Shown: positions 15,755-23,363 of the stretch, piece by piece
Position numbering within the stretch: position 1 is the first letter of the stretch
Layout of the letters: each line of letters begins with the position of its first letter
NCBI GenBank assembly: GCA_034430175.1
Contig: DAOUFI010000004.1
Span: 124,001 to 188,000 of the forward strand
DNA: 64,000 bases
Reading direction: 5' to 3'
Source of the DNA: UBA6107 sp034430175
GTDB lineage: Bacteria; Chloroflexota; Anaerolineae; Anaerolineales; Anaerolineaceae
Notes under the pieces: model-generated
The model's input: only the letters and a program-made list of their open reading frames with translations
Database searches by the model: none
What the model was told of the DNA's origin: nothing
Program-made: the position numbers and the translations under genes

Positions 15755-17476
15755 ATGAAACGTCGAAATTTTGCAGTAGCATTTAGTTTTTTGGTCATTA
15801 TGGCCATGCTTCTGGCTGCCTGCGGTAAAGCACCCGCCACCACCGCGCCCGCAGCAACCACTGAAGCACCCGCGACCGCCGCACCCACCGAAGCGGTCAT
15901 CACCGCCGACCCGAACTTCCAGCCCATGGTCGTTTCAGCCGAAAGCTGCGACTACGGTGGCGAGTTCAAGTCGATCGAAGCCGTCGATGAGTACACGGTG
16001 AAATTCACCCTGTGCAACCCCGACCCGGCTTTCCCCTCGAAGGTCGCTTTCTCGGTTTTCGCTATTCAGGATAAGGATTACCTGGATGCCAACAGCGGCG
16101 ATTCAGTAAAGATGAGCGAAGCCCCGAATGGTACTGGCCCCTACAAAGTGGTCTCATGGAACCGCGGTGACAGCGTCGTCTACATCGCGAACGAAGATTA
16201 CTGGGGCACCAAAGCTTTGACCCAGAACCTCATCTTCCGTTGGTCCGAACAATCTGCTCAGCGTTTGCTTGAGCTCCAGGCTGGAACAGTCAATGGTATC
16301 GACAATCCCGGTCCCGATGATATTCCCGCCATCAAGTCCGATTCCAACCTTAAGTTTGTTGAGCGCGCAGGCTTCAACATCTTCTACATTGGTTTCAACA
16401 ACACCATCGCGCCCTTCGATAACCTCGACGTCCGCAAGGGCATTGCCCTCGCCATCGATCGCCAGCGCATCGTGGATCAGTTCTATCCCGCTGGCTCGAG
16501 CGTAGCCAATAGCTTCGTCCCCGATTTTGTCCTCCCCGGTGCCAGCCCCGATGTCAAGTGGTACGACTATGATCCCGAAGCAGCCAAAGCTGAACTGGCC
16601 AAGGCTGGCTACGACGATGCCAACCCGCTTGAGATCACCCTTTCATTCCGTGTGGTCGACCGCGCTTACCTGCCCAGCCCCGATAAAGTGGCTCAGGAAA
16701 TCCAGGCTCAGTTGGCTGAGGTCGGCGTCAAAGTCACCCTCAAGCAAATGGAATCAGCAGCCTTCATCGATGCCACCTCTGCCGGACAGGAAGGGTTCTA
16801 CCTCTTGGGTTGGAACGCTGACTATCCTGATGCCACCAACTTCTACGATTATCACTTTGGCAATGATGCCAACAAACAGTTCGGCAATCTCTACCCCGAT
16901 ATGGTCGCAGAGATCGGAGCAGCCGCCAAACTGTCTGATTCTGCCGCCCGCCAGGCTCACTATGACACGATCAACCAGCTCTTGAAAGACTATGTCATGA
17001 TGATCCCGGTTGCCCACGGTGGTTCTGGTGTTGCCTACCAGGCGAATGTTGAAGGCGCCCACGCCAGCCCGCTCGGCAATGAACTCTTCAGCGTGATGAG
17101 CAACGGTACCGATACCTTCGTCTGGATGCAGAACGGTGAACCTGCTTCATTGTGGTGCTCAGACGAGACCGATGGCGAGACCCTGCGCGCTTGCGAGCAG
17201 GTCTACGAATCTCTGTTGGCCTTCGAGGTTGGCGGAACTGTAGTTGTTCCTTCGCTGGCCGAGAGCTACACAGTCAATGCTGATCTGACCGAATACACAT
17301 TCACCCTGCGAAAGGGTGTCAAATTCCACAATGGCGCCATGCTTGATGCCAATGATGTCGTGGCTTCATTTGCCGCCCAGTGGGATGCAGCCAGCCCGAA
17401 CCATGTTGGCCGCACCGGCACCTTCGAGTATTTCGGTGCCTTCTTTGGCGCGTTCCTCAACGCGCCTGCCCAGTAA
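15755..17476 (+). CDS. Family 5 solute-binding lipoprotein with apparently circularly permuted domain
   Basis: 573 residues behind GGAGGAG. The signal peptide ends in the lipobox LLAAC (Cys23), followed by an Ala/Thr/Pro linker to about residue 58. The body then begins with what is normally the middle of a family 5 binder (VDEYTVKFTL at 78-86, GTGPYKVVSWNR, FNNTIAPFDNLDVRKGIALA) and runs to the usual C-terminal part. After SVMSNG the segment normally found at the mature N-terminus follows (residues 452-573: TDTFVWMQNGEPASLWC, VYESLLAFEVGG, VPSLAESYTV, FTLRKGVKFHNG, DANDVVASF, FEYFGAFFGAFLN). By memory of E. coli DppA the two blocks are swapped with little lost. No frameshift or stop interrupts it. 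It should serve the permeases that follow; the ligand is unknown. Confidence 0.9.
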   Translation: MKRRNFAVAFSFLVIMAMLLAACGKAPATTAPAATTEAPATAAPTEAVITADPNFQPMVVSAESCDYGGEFKSIEAVDEYTVKFTLCNPDPAFPSKVAFSVFAIQDKDYLDANSGDSVKMSEAPNGTGPYKVVSWNRGDSVVYIANEDYWGTKALTQNLIFRWSEQSAQRLLELQAGTVNGIDNPGPDDIPAIKSDSNLKFVERAGFNIFYIGFNNTIAPFDNLDVRKGIALAIDRQRIVDQFYPAGSSVANSFVPDFVLPGASPDVKWYDYDPEAAKAELAKAGYDDANPLEITLSFRVVDRAYLPSPDKVAQEIQAQLAEVGVKVTLKQMESAAFIDATSAGQEGFYLLGWNADYPDATNFYDYHFGNDANKQFGNLYPDMVAEIGAAAKLSDSAARQAHYDTINQLLKDYVMMIPVAHGGSGVAYQANVEGAHASPLGNELFSVMSNGTDTFVWMQNGEPASLWCSDETDGETLRACEQVYESLLAFEVGGTVVVPSLAESYTVNADLTEYTFTLRKGVKFHNGAMLDANDVVASFAAQWDAASPNHVGRTGTFEYFGAFFGAFLNAPAQ

Positions 17477-17494
17477 TTCGCGCTTAGATTTTCC

Positions 17495-17522
17495 GGGTGG
17501 GGTTGGGCAACCGACCCCACCC
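17495..17522 (+). promoter_or_regulatory. Stem-loop between SBP and permease genes
   Basis: GGGTGGGGT (17495-17503) pairs with ACCCCACCC (17514-17522) in the 73-base gap after the SBP stop. No T-tract follows, so it is more likely a 3' protective or attenuating structure than a full terminator. Such structures often let the binding protein be made in excess over the permeases. Confidence 0.65.
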
Positions 17523-17549
17523 ACAACCTCTGTAAAAGAAAGTAATGCC

Positions 17550-18626
17550 ATGTCACAATTTCTCGGCCGCCGCTTGCTTTTGCTCCTTCCCGTGATGATC
17601 GGGGTGATTCTGATCACATTTATCATCGTGCGCCTGATCCCCGGCGACCCGTGTGTTACCATGTTGGGTGAACGCGCCACGCCTGCCAAGTGCGAGGCAT
17701 TTCTCGACCGCTACGGGTTGAACGACAATATCTTCGTCCAATTTGGCCGCTACCTCTTGAATATCGGTAAGGGTGATTTTGGCACATCCATCAAGTGGTC
17801 GCGCCCTGTGGTTGATATCATCGCTGAACGATTACCAATGACGCTGGAACTGACTTTACTTGCCATGCTGTTTTCTACTGTGGTAGGCATTCTGCTCGGT
17901 GTGGTTTCAGCGCTGAAACGTAACACGGTCATCGACACTATTACGATGATCATCGCCAACATAGGTATTTCCATGCCTGTATTTTGGCTGGGCCTATTGC
18001 TGGCCTATGTGTTTGCTTTGTTATTAAAAGGAACACCTTTTGTCCTTCCCCCGTCGGGTCGATTCTCCGCTGGAATGGCGTTGCAGAACCTGGCGAAATT
18101 TTGGGGGATGACCAACGTGACCGGGTTTAAAAAATTTATCATTGATCTAATGTCGAACACGGTCTTTATCAATTGCATATTCACGGGTAACTGGAAGATC
18201 TTTTGGGATTCGCTCAAGCATCTCATCCTCCCCGCCGTGGCGGTGGGGACAATTCCGATGGCGATCATTGCCCGTATGACACGTTCCAGCTTGCTCGAGG
18301 TCCTTGGCCTCGATTACATCCGCACCGCGCGTGCTAAAGGTCTCATCGAACCAAAGGTGATCTCTAAACATGCCATGCGCAACGCGCTTATCCCCATTGT
18401 CACCATCATTGGCATCGAAACGGGTGAGCTGTTATCGGGAGCGGTATTAACCGAGACGGTATTTTCCCTTCCTGGCATGGGTACTGCCATGGTTGGAGCC
18501 ATCCTGGCTCGCGATTACCCGGTAGTGCAGGGGTTCGTGATGGTGATCGCTGTAATCTTTGTGCTCGTCAATTTACTCGTTGATCTTTCGTATGCGTATC
18601 TCGACCCGCGCATACGTCTGGAATAG
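17550..18626 (+). CDS. ABC importer permease, DppB type, with extra internal segment
   Basis: 358 residues from the ATG at 17550; a longer open frame from 17316 runs back through the SBP gene and is a shadow. It starts MSQFLGRRLLLLLPVMIGV, a normal DppB N-terminus, and carries the coupling loop RTARAKGLIEPKVISKHAMR. Residues about 174-217 form an insert between membrane helices, rich in aromatic residues (FKKFIIDLMSNTVF), making it longer than the 325-residue paralogue at 6839. The periplasmic loop after helix 1 holds two cysteines (C35, C48). Confidence 0.9.
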   Translation: MSQFLGRRLLLLLPVMIGVILITFIIVRLIPGDPCVTMLGERATPAKCEAFLDRYGLNDNIFVQFGRYLLNIGKGDFGTSIKWSRPVVDIIAERLPMTLELTLLAMLFSTVVGILLGVVSALKRNTVIDTITMIIANIGISMPVFWLGLLLAYVFALLLKGTPFVLPPSGRFSAGMALQNLAKFWGMTNVTGFKKFIIDLMSNTVFINCIFTGNWKIFWDSLKHLILPAVAVGTIPMAIIARMTRSSLLEVLGLDYIRTARAKGLIEPKVISKHAMRNALIPIVTIIGIETGELLSGAVLTETVFSLPGMGTAMVGAILARDYPVVQGFVMVIAVIFVLVNLLVDLSYAYLDPRIRLE

Positions 18627-18637
18627 GTGGTGCCGAT

Positions 18638-19567
18638 ATGGCCGATACACTCGCAGAAGTAACCGAAGAAGTAAAACAAAAGAGCCGAACTCCGTCGCAG
18701 GAGGTCATCCGCCACCTGTTCAAACACAGTTCCGGGCGGGCGGGGATCATCATTCTTTCGATCCTCATCCTTATCGCAATTTTCGCGCCCTGGATCGCCC
18801 CCTACGACCCGATCGCCATCCTGAGGGATGTTGACCGCCGCGATCCGCCATGCATCCACATTTTGGGATGCCCTGCTGATCAACCGGAGCACATTTTCGG
18901 CATTGATGGCAACAGCCGCGATCTGTATTCACGTATTATCTACGGCAGCCGTCTGTCATTACAGGTGGGTATTATCACGATGGGGTTTGCTATCCTCATC
19001 GGCACAATCATTGGAGCCGTAGCTGGTTTCGCGGGAGGCGCGATTGACAATATTCTCATGCGCCTCATGGATGTGCTGATGGCGTTCCCCAGCCTGCTGC
19101 TCGCCATCGCTATCGTCTCAGTATTGGGTATTGGACTCATCAATGCCATGCTGGCTATCGGTATTGTGTCGATTCCACGTTTTGCCAGGCTGGTGCGGTC
19201 CACCGTGCTTTCGGTGAAGGAGTTGGAATACGTACAGGCGTCGCGCGCCTTGGGTGGTTCGCCCATGCACATCCTCTTCCAGCGCATCCTGCCCAACGCC
19301 ATCACTCCGCTCATCGTCCAGGGCACGTTGGGTATCGCTACCGCCATTCTCGATGCTGCCGCGCTGTCCTTCCTGGGCTTGGGAGCCGAGAAGCCGCGCC
19401 CCGAATGGGGTCTGATGATGGGCGAGGAAAAGAACAGCATCTTCTCAGCGCCGCATCTGGTGATTTTCCCGGGTCTGGCCATCATGCTCACCGTGCTCGG
19501 ATTCAACCTGCTCGGTGACGGCCTGCGCGATTCGATGGATCCGAGGTTGACGCGGTCGGGCAAATAG
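18638..19567 (+). CDS. ABC importer permease, DppC type
   Basis: 309 residues, about six membrane helices. APWIAPYDP and the HIFGIDGNSRDLYSRIIYGSR region identify a DppC-type permease; QASRALGGSPMHILFQRILPNA is the coupling loop. The loop before that carries CIHILGCP, two closely spaced cysteines on the outer side. It follows DppB after 11 bases and ends the operon. Confidence 0.9.
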   Translation: MADTLAEVTEEVKQKSRTPSQEVIRHLFKHSSGRAGIIILSILILIAIFAPWIAPYDPIAILRDVDRRDPPCIHILGCPADQPEHIFGIDGNSRDLYSRIIYGSRLSLQVGIITMGFAILIGTIIGAVAGFAGGAIDNILMRLMDVLMAFPSLLLAIAIVSVLGIGLINAMLAIGIVSIPRFARLVRSTVLSVKELEYVQASRALGGSPMHILFQRILPNAITPLIVQGTLGIATAILDAAALSFLGLGAEKPRPEWGLMMGEEKNSIFSAPHLVIFPGLAIMLTVLGFNLLGDGLRDSMDPRLTRSGK

Positions 19568-19595
19568 CCAATGATACCAAGCAGGAGGTCCAAAT

Positions 19596-19631
19596 GGAGC
19601 GCAGATCATTTCACCTGCGCTCCGTTTATTT
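19596..19631 (+). terminator. Intrinsic terminator of the second importer operon
   Basis: GGAGCGCAG (19596-19604) and CTGCGCTCC (19615-19623) form a perfect 9-bp stem with a 10-base loop, followed by GTTTATTTG. It lies 29 bases after the DppC stop. Confidence 0.8.
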
Positions 19632-19659
19632 GTAGAATCGTGGAGATTTTTAGAACCGG

Positions 19660-19688
19660 TTGCTTACTTAGTTGTGAAATGCTACAAT
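19660..19688 (+). promoter_or_regulatory. Sigma-70-type promoter of the secreted protein gene
   Basis: TTGCTT (19660-19665) and TACAAT (19683-19688) with a 17-base spacer, 35 bases before the start codon at 19724. Confidence 0.7.
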
Positions 19689-19723
19689 GTTTCTTGTTCA
19701 AACAAAACCGTAGAGAGGGACAT

Positions 19724-20542
19724 ATGAAACGAGTATTCAGTTTGGTGATCGTATTTTCTTTGATTATGCTCACGTTTGGCACAGTGAGCGCAAATTCTGG
19801 CCCCAAACCTGTGGTCACGCCAGTTACGGGTGATCAGAACTTTTCGGTCATATACCTGCCTATTGGCAAATTGCCCGGTTCAACCGGCGGCAATGAAGGC
19901 ATGTATTATCCCGCAGGCTTTTCGAATGGCGAAAAGCAATTCGAGGGGATGGGGGTGGAAATTTCTGGGCTTACCTACGGATCGGCAAAAGCGTGTTTTC
20001 CGATCAAGGGAATTACCAAGGGCTGGGGTGGACAAGTGGGACAGTGGAACGGCAGCAAATGGGTGCTGCTTGCCACCAACATCACCACGCCGGACGAAAG
20101 TGATTACTCTTACGCCTGCGCCACCATTTATGGCGATGGCACATATGCGCTACTTTCATGGATTGCCGATATCTCACTCCTGCCTGGAAATGGCTCAATG
20201 TCTTCGACCTGCGGTTTCGGGATCACCAACTTAGGGAACATTATGTCAGACATGGTTTGGGACGGCGACAACTTCACCGCGACACTGATTGGAATAGGAT
20301 TTCAATCAACCGGTGACCTTGCTGGGATGCCGGTTACCGTCACCTTCCTTTCAGCCAAACCTGCCGGGAGTTATGGCGTGACCGGCACTGGCAGCGGCAC
20401 GATCGGTAGAGAAGGTGGAGGGTACGTGGTATGGTTCGATAGTGGATTGCCCATGTTCAATATGACAGGCACTAACAGCAGCTATACCTATCGGATCGAC
20501 TTTGGCGATTGCTACATCAATTACACCGTGATTCCTGACTAG
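19724..20542 (+). CDS. Secreted protein of unknown function
   Basis: 272 residues from the ATG at 19724, behind GAGAGGGA and its own promoter; the open frame reaches further upstream through the terminator, so that extension is rejected. Residues 1-24 form a clear signal peptide ending VSANS. The mature part is rich in Gly, Ser, Thr and aromatic residues (KGWGGQVGQWNGSKWVLL, GTGSGTIGREGGG), suggesting a beta-rich extracellular fold. There is no lipobox and no C-terminal anchor. I do not recognise the family. It is a single-gene unit between two terminators. Confidence 0.75.
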   Translation: MKRVFSLVIVFSLIMLTFGTVSANSGPKPVVTPVTGDQNFSVIYLPIGKLPGSTGGNEGMYYPAGFSNGEKQFEGMGVEISGLTYGSAKACFPIKGITKGWGGQVGQWNGSKWVLLATNITTPDESDYSYACATIYGDGTYALLSWIADISLLPGNGSMSSTCGFGITNLGNIMSDMVWDGDNFTATLIGIGFQSTGDLAGMPVTVTFLSAKPAGSYGVTGTGSGTIGREGGGYVVWFDSGLPMFNMTGTNSSYTYRIDFGDCYINYTVIPD

Positions 20543-20566
20543 GCATCGTATCACTCATAAAAAGTG

Positions 20567-20597
20567 GCAGAGCGGATGTATTATCCGCTCTGCTTTT
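20567..20597 (+). terminator. Intrinsic terminator after the secreted protein gene
   Basis: GCAGAGCGGAT (20567-20577) and ATCCGCTCTGC (20583-20593) are perfect 11-bp complements followed by TTTT. Confidence 0.88.
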
Positions 20598-20643
20598 CTA
20601 TGGGTCAAAGAATAAACGATGCGCTGGCTCTAATGAAAAATTG

Positions 20644-20659
20644 ATACAAACCTTTGTAT
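20644..20659. promoter_or_regulatory. Palindromic operator candidate before bacterioferritin
   Basis: ATACAAA-CC-TTTGTAT is a perfect 7-2-7 palindrome, about 30 bases before the bacterioferritin start and overlapping the TATACT sequence at 20657. A metal- or redox-responsive repressor site would fit, but no consensus was matched. Confidence 0.5.
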
Positions 20660-20688
20660 ACTGAAGGAAATATAAAGGAGGTATCTCT

Positions 20689-21153
20689 ATGAAAGGAAAC
20701 GACAAGGTAATCGATAAGCTCAATTTTCTTCTCGCAGATGAATTAACTGCCGTCTCGCAGTACATGGTCCATTCCGAGATGTGCGCCAACTGGGGTTACG
20801 AGACGCTGGCCGGGAAGATCGAAAAAAGAGCCATCGAGGAGATGAAACATGCCGAGAAACATATTGCGCGTATCCTCTTCCTTGAGGGCCAGCCGATCGT
20901 CAGCAAATTGAATGAGATGCACATCGGCGCGGAAGTCCCCGCGATGATGATGGACGATCACAATGCCGAGAAGGGCGCAATTTCCGCGTACAACGAGGCC
21001 ATCAAACTTGCCGCCGACCTGGGCGATAATGGCACCCGCGAAATGCTCGAAGACATCCTCGCTGATGAAGAAGCGCATATCGATTGGATCGAGGCGCAAC
21101 TTGACCAGATCGGGCAGATGGGCTTGCAGAATTATCTAACCGAACAGTTGTAA
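20689..21153 (+). CDS. bfr: Bacterioferritin
   Basis: 154 residues, close to the usual bacterioferritin length. The four-helix ferritin pattern is visible: LADELTAVSQYMVHSEMCANWG (helix A), IEEMKHAEKHIARILFLEG with the diiron Glu/His, and ILADEEAHIDWIEAQLDQI with the second Glu/His pair. The methionine of helix B needed for haem cannot be assigned with certainty. It stores iron by oxidising Fe(II) inside a 24-mer shell. AAAGGAGG stands before the ATG, and a palindromic site precedes it. Confidence 0.9.
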   Translation: MKGNDKVIDKLNFLLADELTAVSQYMVHSEMCANWGYETLAGKIEKRAIEEMKHAEKHIARILFLEGQPIVSKLNEMHIGAEVPAMMMDDHNAEKGAISAYNEAIKLAADLGDNGTREMLEDILADEEAHIDWIEAQLDQIGQMGLQNYLTEQL

Positions 21154-21173
21154 GGCAATATTTCCGATTGTGG

Positions 21174-21198
21174 TTGGGGCACGGCACGCCGTGCCCTA
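21174..21198. repeat. GTTGGGGCACGGC palindrome
   Basis: GGGCACGGC (21177-21185) and GCCGTGCCC (21188-21196) are exact complements around AC. It belongs to the GTAGGGGC family and lies in the 50-base gap between two convergent genes. Confidence 0.7.
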
Positions 21199-21203
21199 TC
21201 ATT

Positions 21204-21767
21204 TTAATCCGTGAACAAACTGTTGGCGAAATTTACCAGATCATCGGTGTCGGATGGTTCCTTCGATGTAACACCTGGAACTTTTACACCCTTCGTTCGG
21301 GTACCAAAACTAAGGTTTCCGAGGTCTGTGAATTTACTGGATTGCGATTTCGCCAGGATCACCTGTTTTAATGCCAACCCCTGGGTGCGGGCTTCGACGA
21401 ATTTCTTTTCTGCATCAATCTGACCTTCCTTCGCTGTCTTTGCCTCTGTTTTGGCGGTTTCAGCGTCTTCTTTGGCAGATTCAGCAGCTTTGCGGTTGAC
21501 CTCGCTGCCGAAGAAATAACCGGCGGCAGCAAACGCGATCGCTTCCAACCCGCTAAGCAAATACACCGAACGCGTCCATACCAACTCGTCCGCGTTTACC
21601 AGGTTCCGCATCAGGAACAGGAAAACAAGATACAAAATGACAAGAACTGCTCCCAGGATGATCGATACCCAGTCTTTGAGAGTGCTCTTTCCCTGTTTTG
21701 GGGTCTCCGGTGTGGTCGGCTTAGTGTTAGCTTCTGGCTTTTTGTTCTTTTCTTCTGGTGTTGCCAT
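21204..21767 (-). CDS. Small membrane protein with coiled coil, unknown function
   Basis: 187 residues from the ATG at 21767, which follows a strong AGGAGG; the open frame reaches 21818 without support. Residues 1-30 are Lys/Pro/Thr-rich. Two membrane helices follow (about 33-54 and 67-87). Residues about 90-130 are a charged Ala/Lys/Glu-rich stretch of coiled-coil type (AAESAKEDAETAKTEAKTA), and the tail is polar. No family recognised. Confidence 0.75.
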   Translation of the reverse strand: MATPEEKNKKPEANTKPTTPETPKQGKSTLKDWVSIILGAVLVILYLVFLFLMRNLVNADELVWTRSVYLLSGLEAIAFAAAGYFFGSEVNRKAAESAKEDAETAKTEAKTAKEGQIDAEKKFVEARTQGLALKQVILAKSQSSKFTDLGNLSFGTRTKGVKVPGVTSKEPSDTDDLVNFANSLFTD

Positions 21768-22020
21768 AATTCCTCCTGTTGAACGAATACTTTTCTGCCA
21801 GTGATTGCATGGCAGCATTGATTAAGGGTTTCCTGTTATGCGGAAAACCTTAATGCCCGCTATTTGTTTGATCGTTCGCTTTGACCAATGCAGAAATAAA
21901 CACCCGTGCCGCGAACCCCCTGAAAAGCCAATTCCACTTGTCCATATCGACCCCTTGAAAACACGAACCAGTTGCCAATATCTAAATTATAACAATATGG
22001 AATATTAAGACAAACAGGCC

Positions 22021-22042
22021 TGGGCAAAGCATGGCGTGCCCA
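22021..22042. repeat. Degenerate palindrome
   Basis: TGGGCA (22021-22026) and TGCCCA (22037-22042) with GCATGGCG between resemble a decayed GTAGGGGC-family element. Confidence 0.4.
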
Positions 22043-22096
22043 CACGGTCATCAACCGCGAAAAACGCTAAAATCGCGAAATTATTAATTTATCAAT

Positions 22097-22124
22097 GTAG
22101 GGGCGACCGGCCGGTCGCCCCTAC
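22097..22124. repeat. Perfect 28-bp GTAGGGGC palindrome
   Basis: GTAGGGGCGACCGG is followed by its exact reverse complement. The outer arms match the copy at 1415; the middle differs with compensating changes on both sides, which keeps the pairing. Confidence 0.85.
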
Positions 22125-22154
22125 AGACCCTACAGATTGATCTTATGTAAATTA

Positions 22155-23354
22155 TTATTCATACTTGAATCTCGCGATGCCGATGGTAAAGAACAGAACC
22201 GCGAACCCGAGCAGCACACCCGCGAAAGGCAGCACATCGACCAACCCGCCGTTGCGCAGCAGAATCTCGATCAGACCGTTCATGGCCCAGGTGGTAGGCA
22301 GCACCTTGACCGCTGTCTGCACCGCAGCGGGGAAGAGTTCCAGTGGATACCAGCAGCCGCCAAGCAACGCCATGGTCATGCCCAGCATAATACTCAACCC
22401 GTTGGCTTGCCCCTCGGTTTTGACGAAGGTGCCCAGCATCGTGCCCATGGCGGAAGCCGCCAGCGTGGAAGCCACCAGCATGACGATTAACGCTGCTGGG
22501 GATTGCCCCCAGTTCACTTTCATCACCAACGCGCCGAATCCCACCAGCAGCGCCATCTGCAGCAGGGCGGTGAGTACCTGCGCCAGGATGGTGCCGAAAA
22601 GGAAGGTCGACCGTTCAGTGGGTGTGGTCATCAGACGCCGCAACGTGCCTGCATGTCGTTCGTAGGCGAATGTACCTGAAAGCCCAAGCAGGGGAATGAA
22701 CACCCAGGTGAGCATTTGGCCCGCGGACGAGTTAGCCCTGGGGTCGTAGAGAATTTCATCTTCGCTCGAGGTATCAAGGCTCCCCGTTACGGTAGACAGG
22801 CGAGAGGGGGCTTCGTTGAGTCCGGTCTCAGCCTGCCGTAACGCCAGATCGTAATAAGCCTGCCGCTCCGCCTCTGAGGCAAAGGGCTTGACCTTCTCAG
22901 CTTCCGCCACACTTTTCTCGGCGATGTCTGAGATGCTGCTGACCTTTTGCAGCGCGCTCTGAACCGCTTGTTTGGCGATTAACGCGTCGGTGCTGCCCGG
23001 CTGTTGCATGAACTGGACAGTCTTCTCGGCTGTTTCAGCGGTGAAATTGGCCGGTAGGATGAGTACAGCATTATAACGGCGTGAATCGAACTTGGATTGC
23101 GCTTGTTCCAGCGTCACAATTTGCACTTTCACTGACTCCGAGCGTTCCAGCTCTGTCAGCAATTGCGCCGAAAGTGTAGAGTTGGCCTGATCGACGACCG
23201 GCAGCAAAATTCGATTGTCACTGTTGCTCGGACCGGTGGAGGCAGAGAGGATGAGGGTGAAGATCACCGGGAGGATGAAGAAGAACAACCACTCGGAGGG
23301 CGAGGCGAAACGGACTTTGATCTCTTTATAGATGATGGAAAGGATTTTGTTCAA
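22155..23354 (-). CDS. ABC-2 type transporter permease
   Basis: 399 residues. One membrane helix at about 22-42 is followed by a large extracytoplasmic region (about 45-220) and then five more helices, the layout of ABC-2 membrane proteins (ABC2_membrane_3, YhgE/DrrB-like). It follows another permease by 9 bases and an ATPase gene further upstream. The pair probably forms a heterodimeric exporter. Confidence 0.88.
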   Translation of the reverse strand: MNKILSIIYKEIKVRFASPSEWLFFFILPVIFTLILSASTGPSNSDNRILLPVVDQANSTLSAQLLTELERSESVKVQIVTLEQAQSKFDSRRYNAVLILPANFTAETAEKTVQFMQQPGSTDALIAKQAVQSALQKVSSISDIAEKSVAEAEKVKPFASEAERQAYYDLALRQAETGLNEAPSRLSTVTGSLDTSSEDEILYDPRANSSAGQMLTWVFIPLLGLSGTFAYERHAGTLRRLMTTPTERSTFLFGTILAQVLTALLQMALLVGFGALVMKVNWGQSPAALIVMLVASTLAASAMGTMLGTFVKTEGQANGLSIMLGMTMALLGGCWYPLELFPAAVQTAVKVLPTTWAMNGLIEILLRNGGLVDVLPFAGVLLGFAVLFFTIGIARFKYE

Positions 23355-23363
23355 TTTTCCGCC

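Larger units (their letters stand above)
21768..22154. other. 387-base gap with palindromes, no gene seen
   Basis: The gap holds an imperfect palindrome at 22021-22042, the perfect palindrome at 22097-22124, and AT-rich sequence. No ORF with a ribosome site was found. Confidence 0.6.

Noticed and set aside
17316..17549. Extension of the DppB frame upstream of 17550
   Set aside because: It runs through the SBP gene and the intergenic stem-loop, and the family N-terminus starts at 17550.
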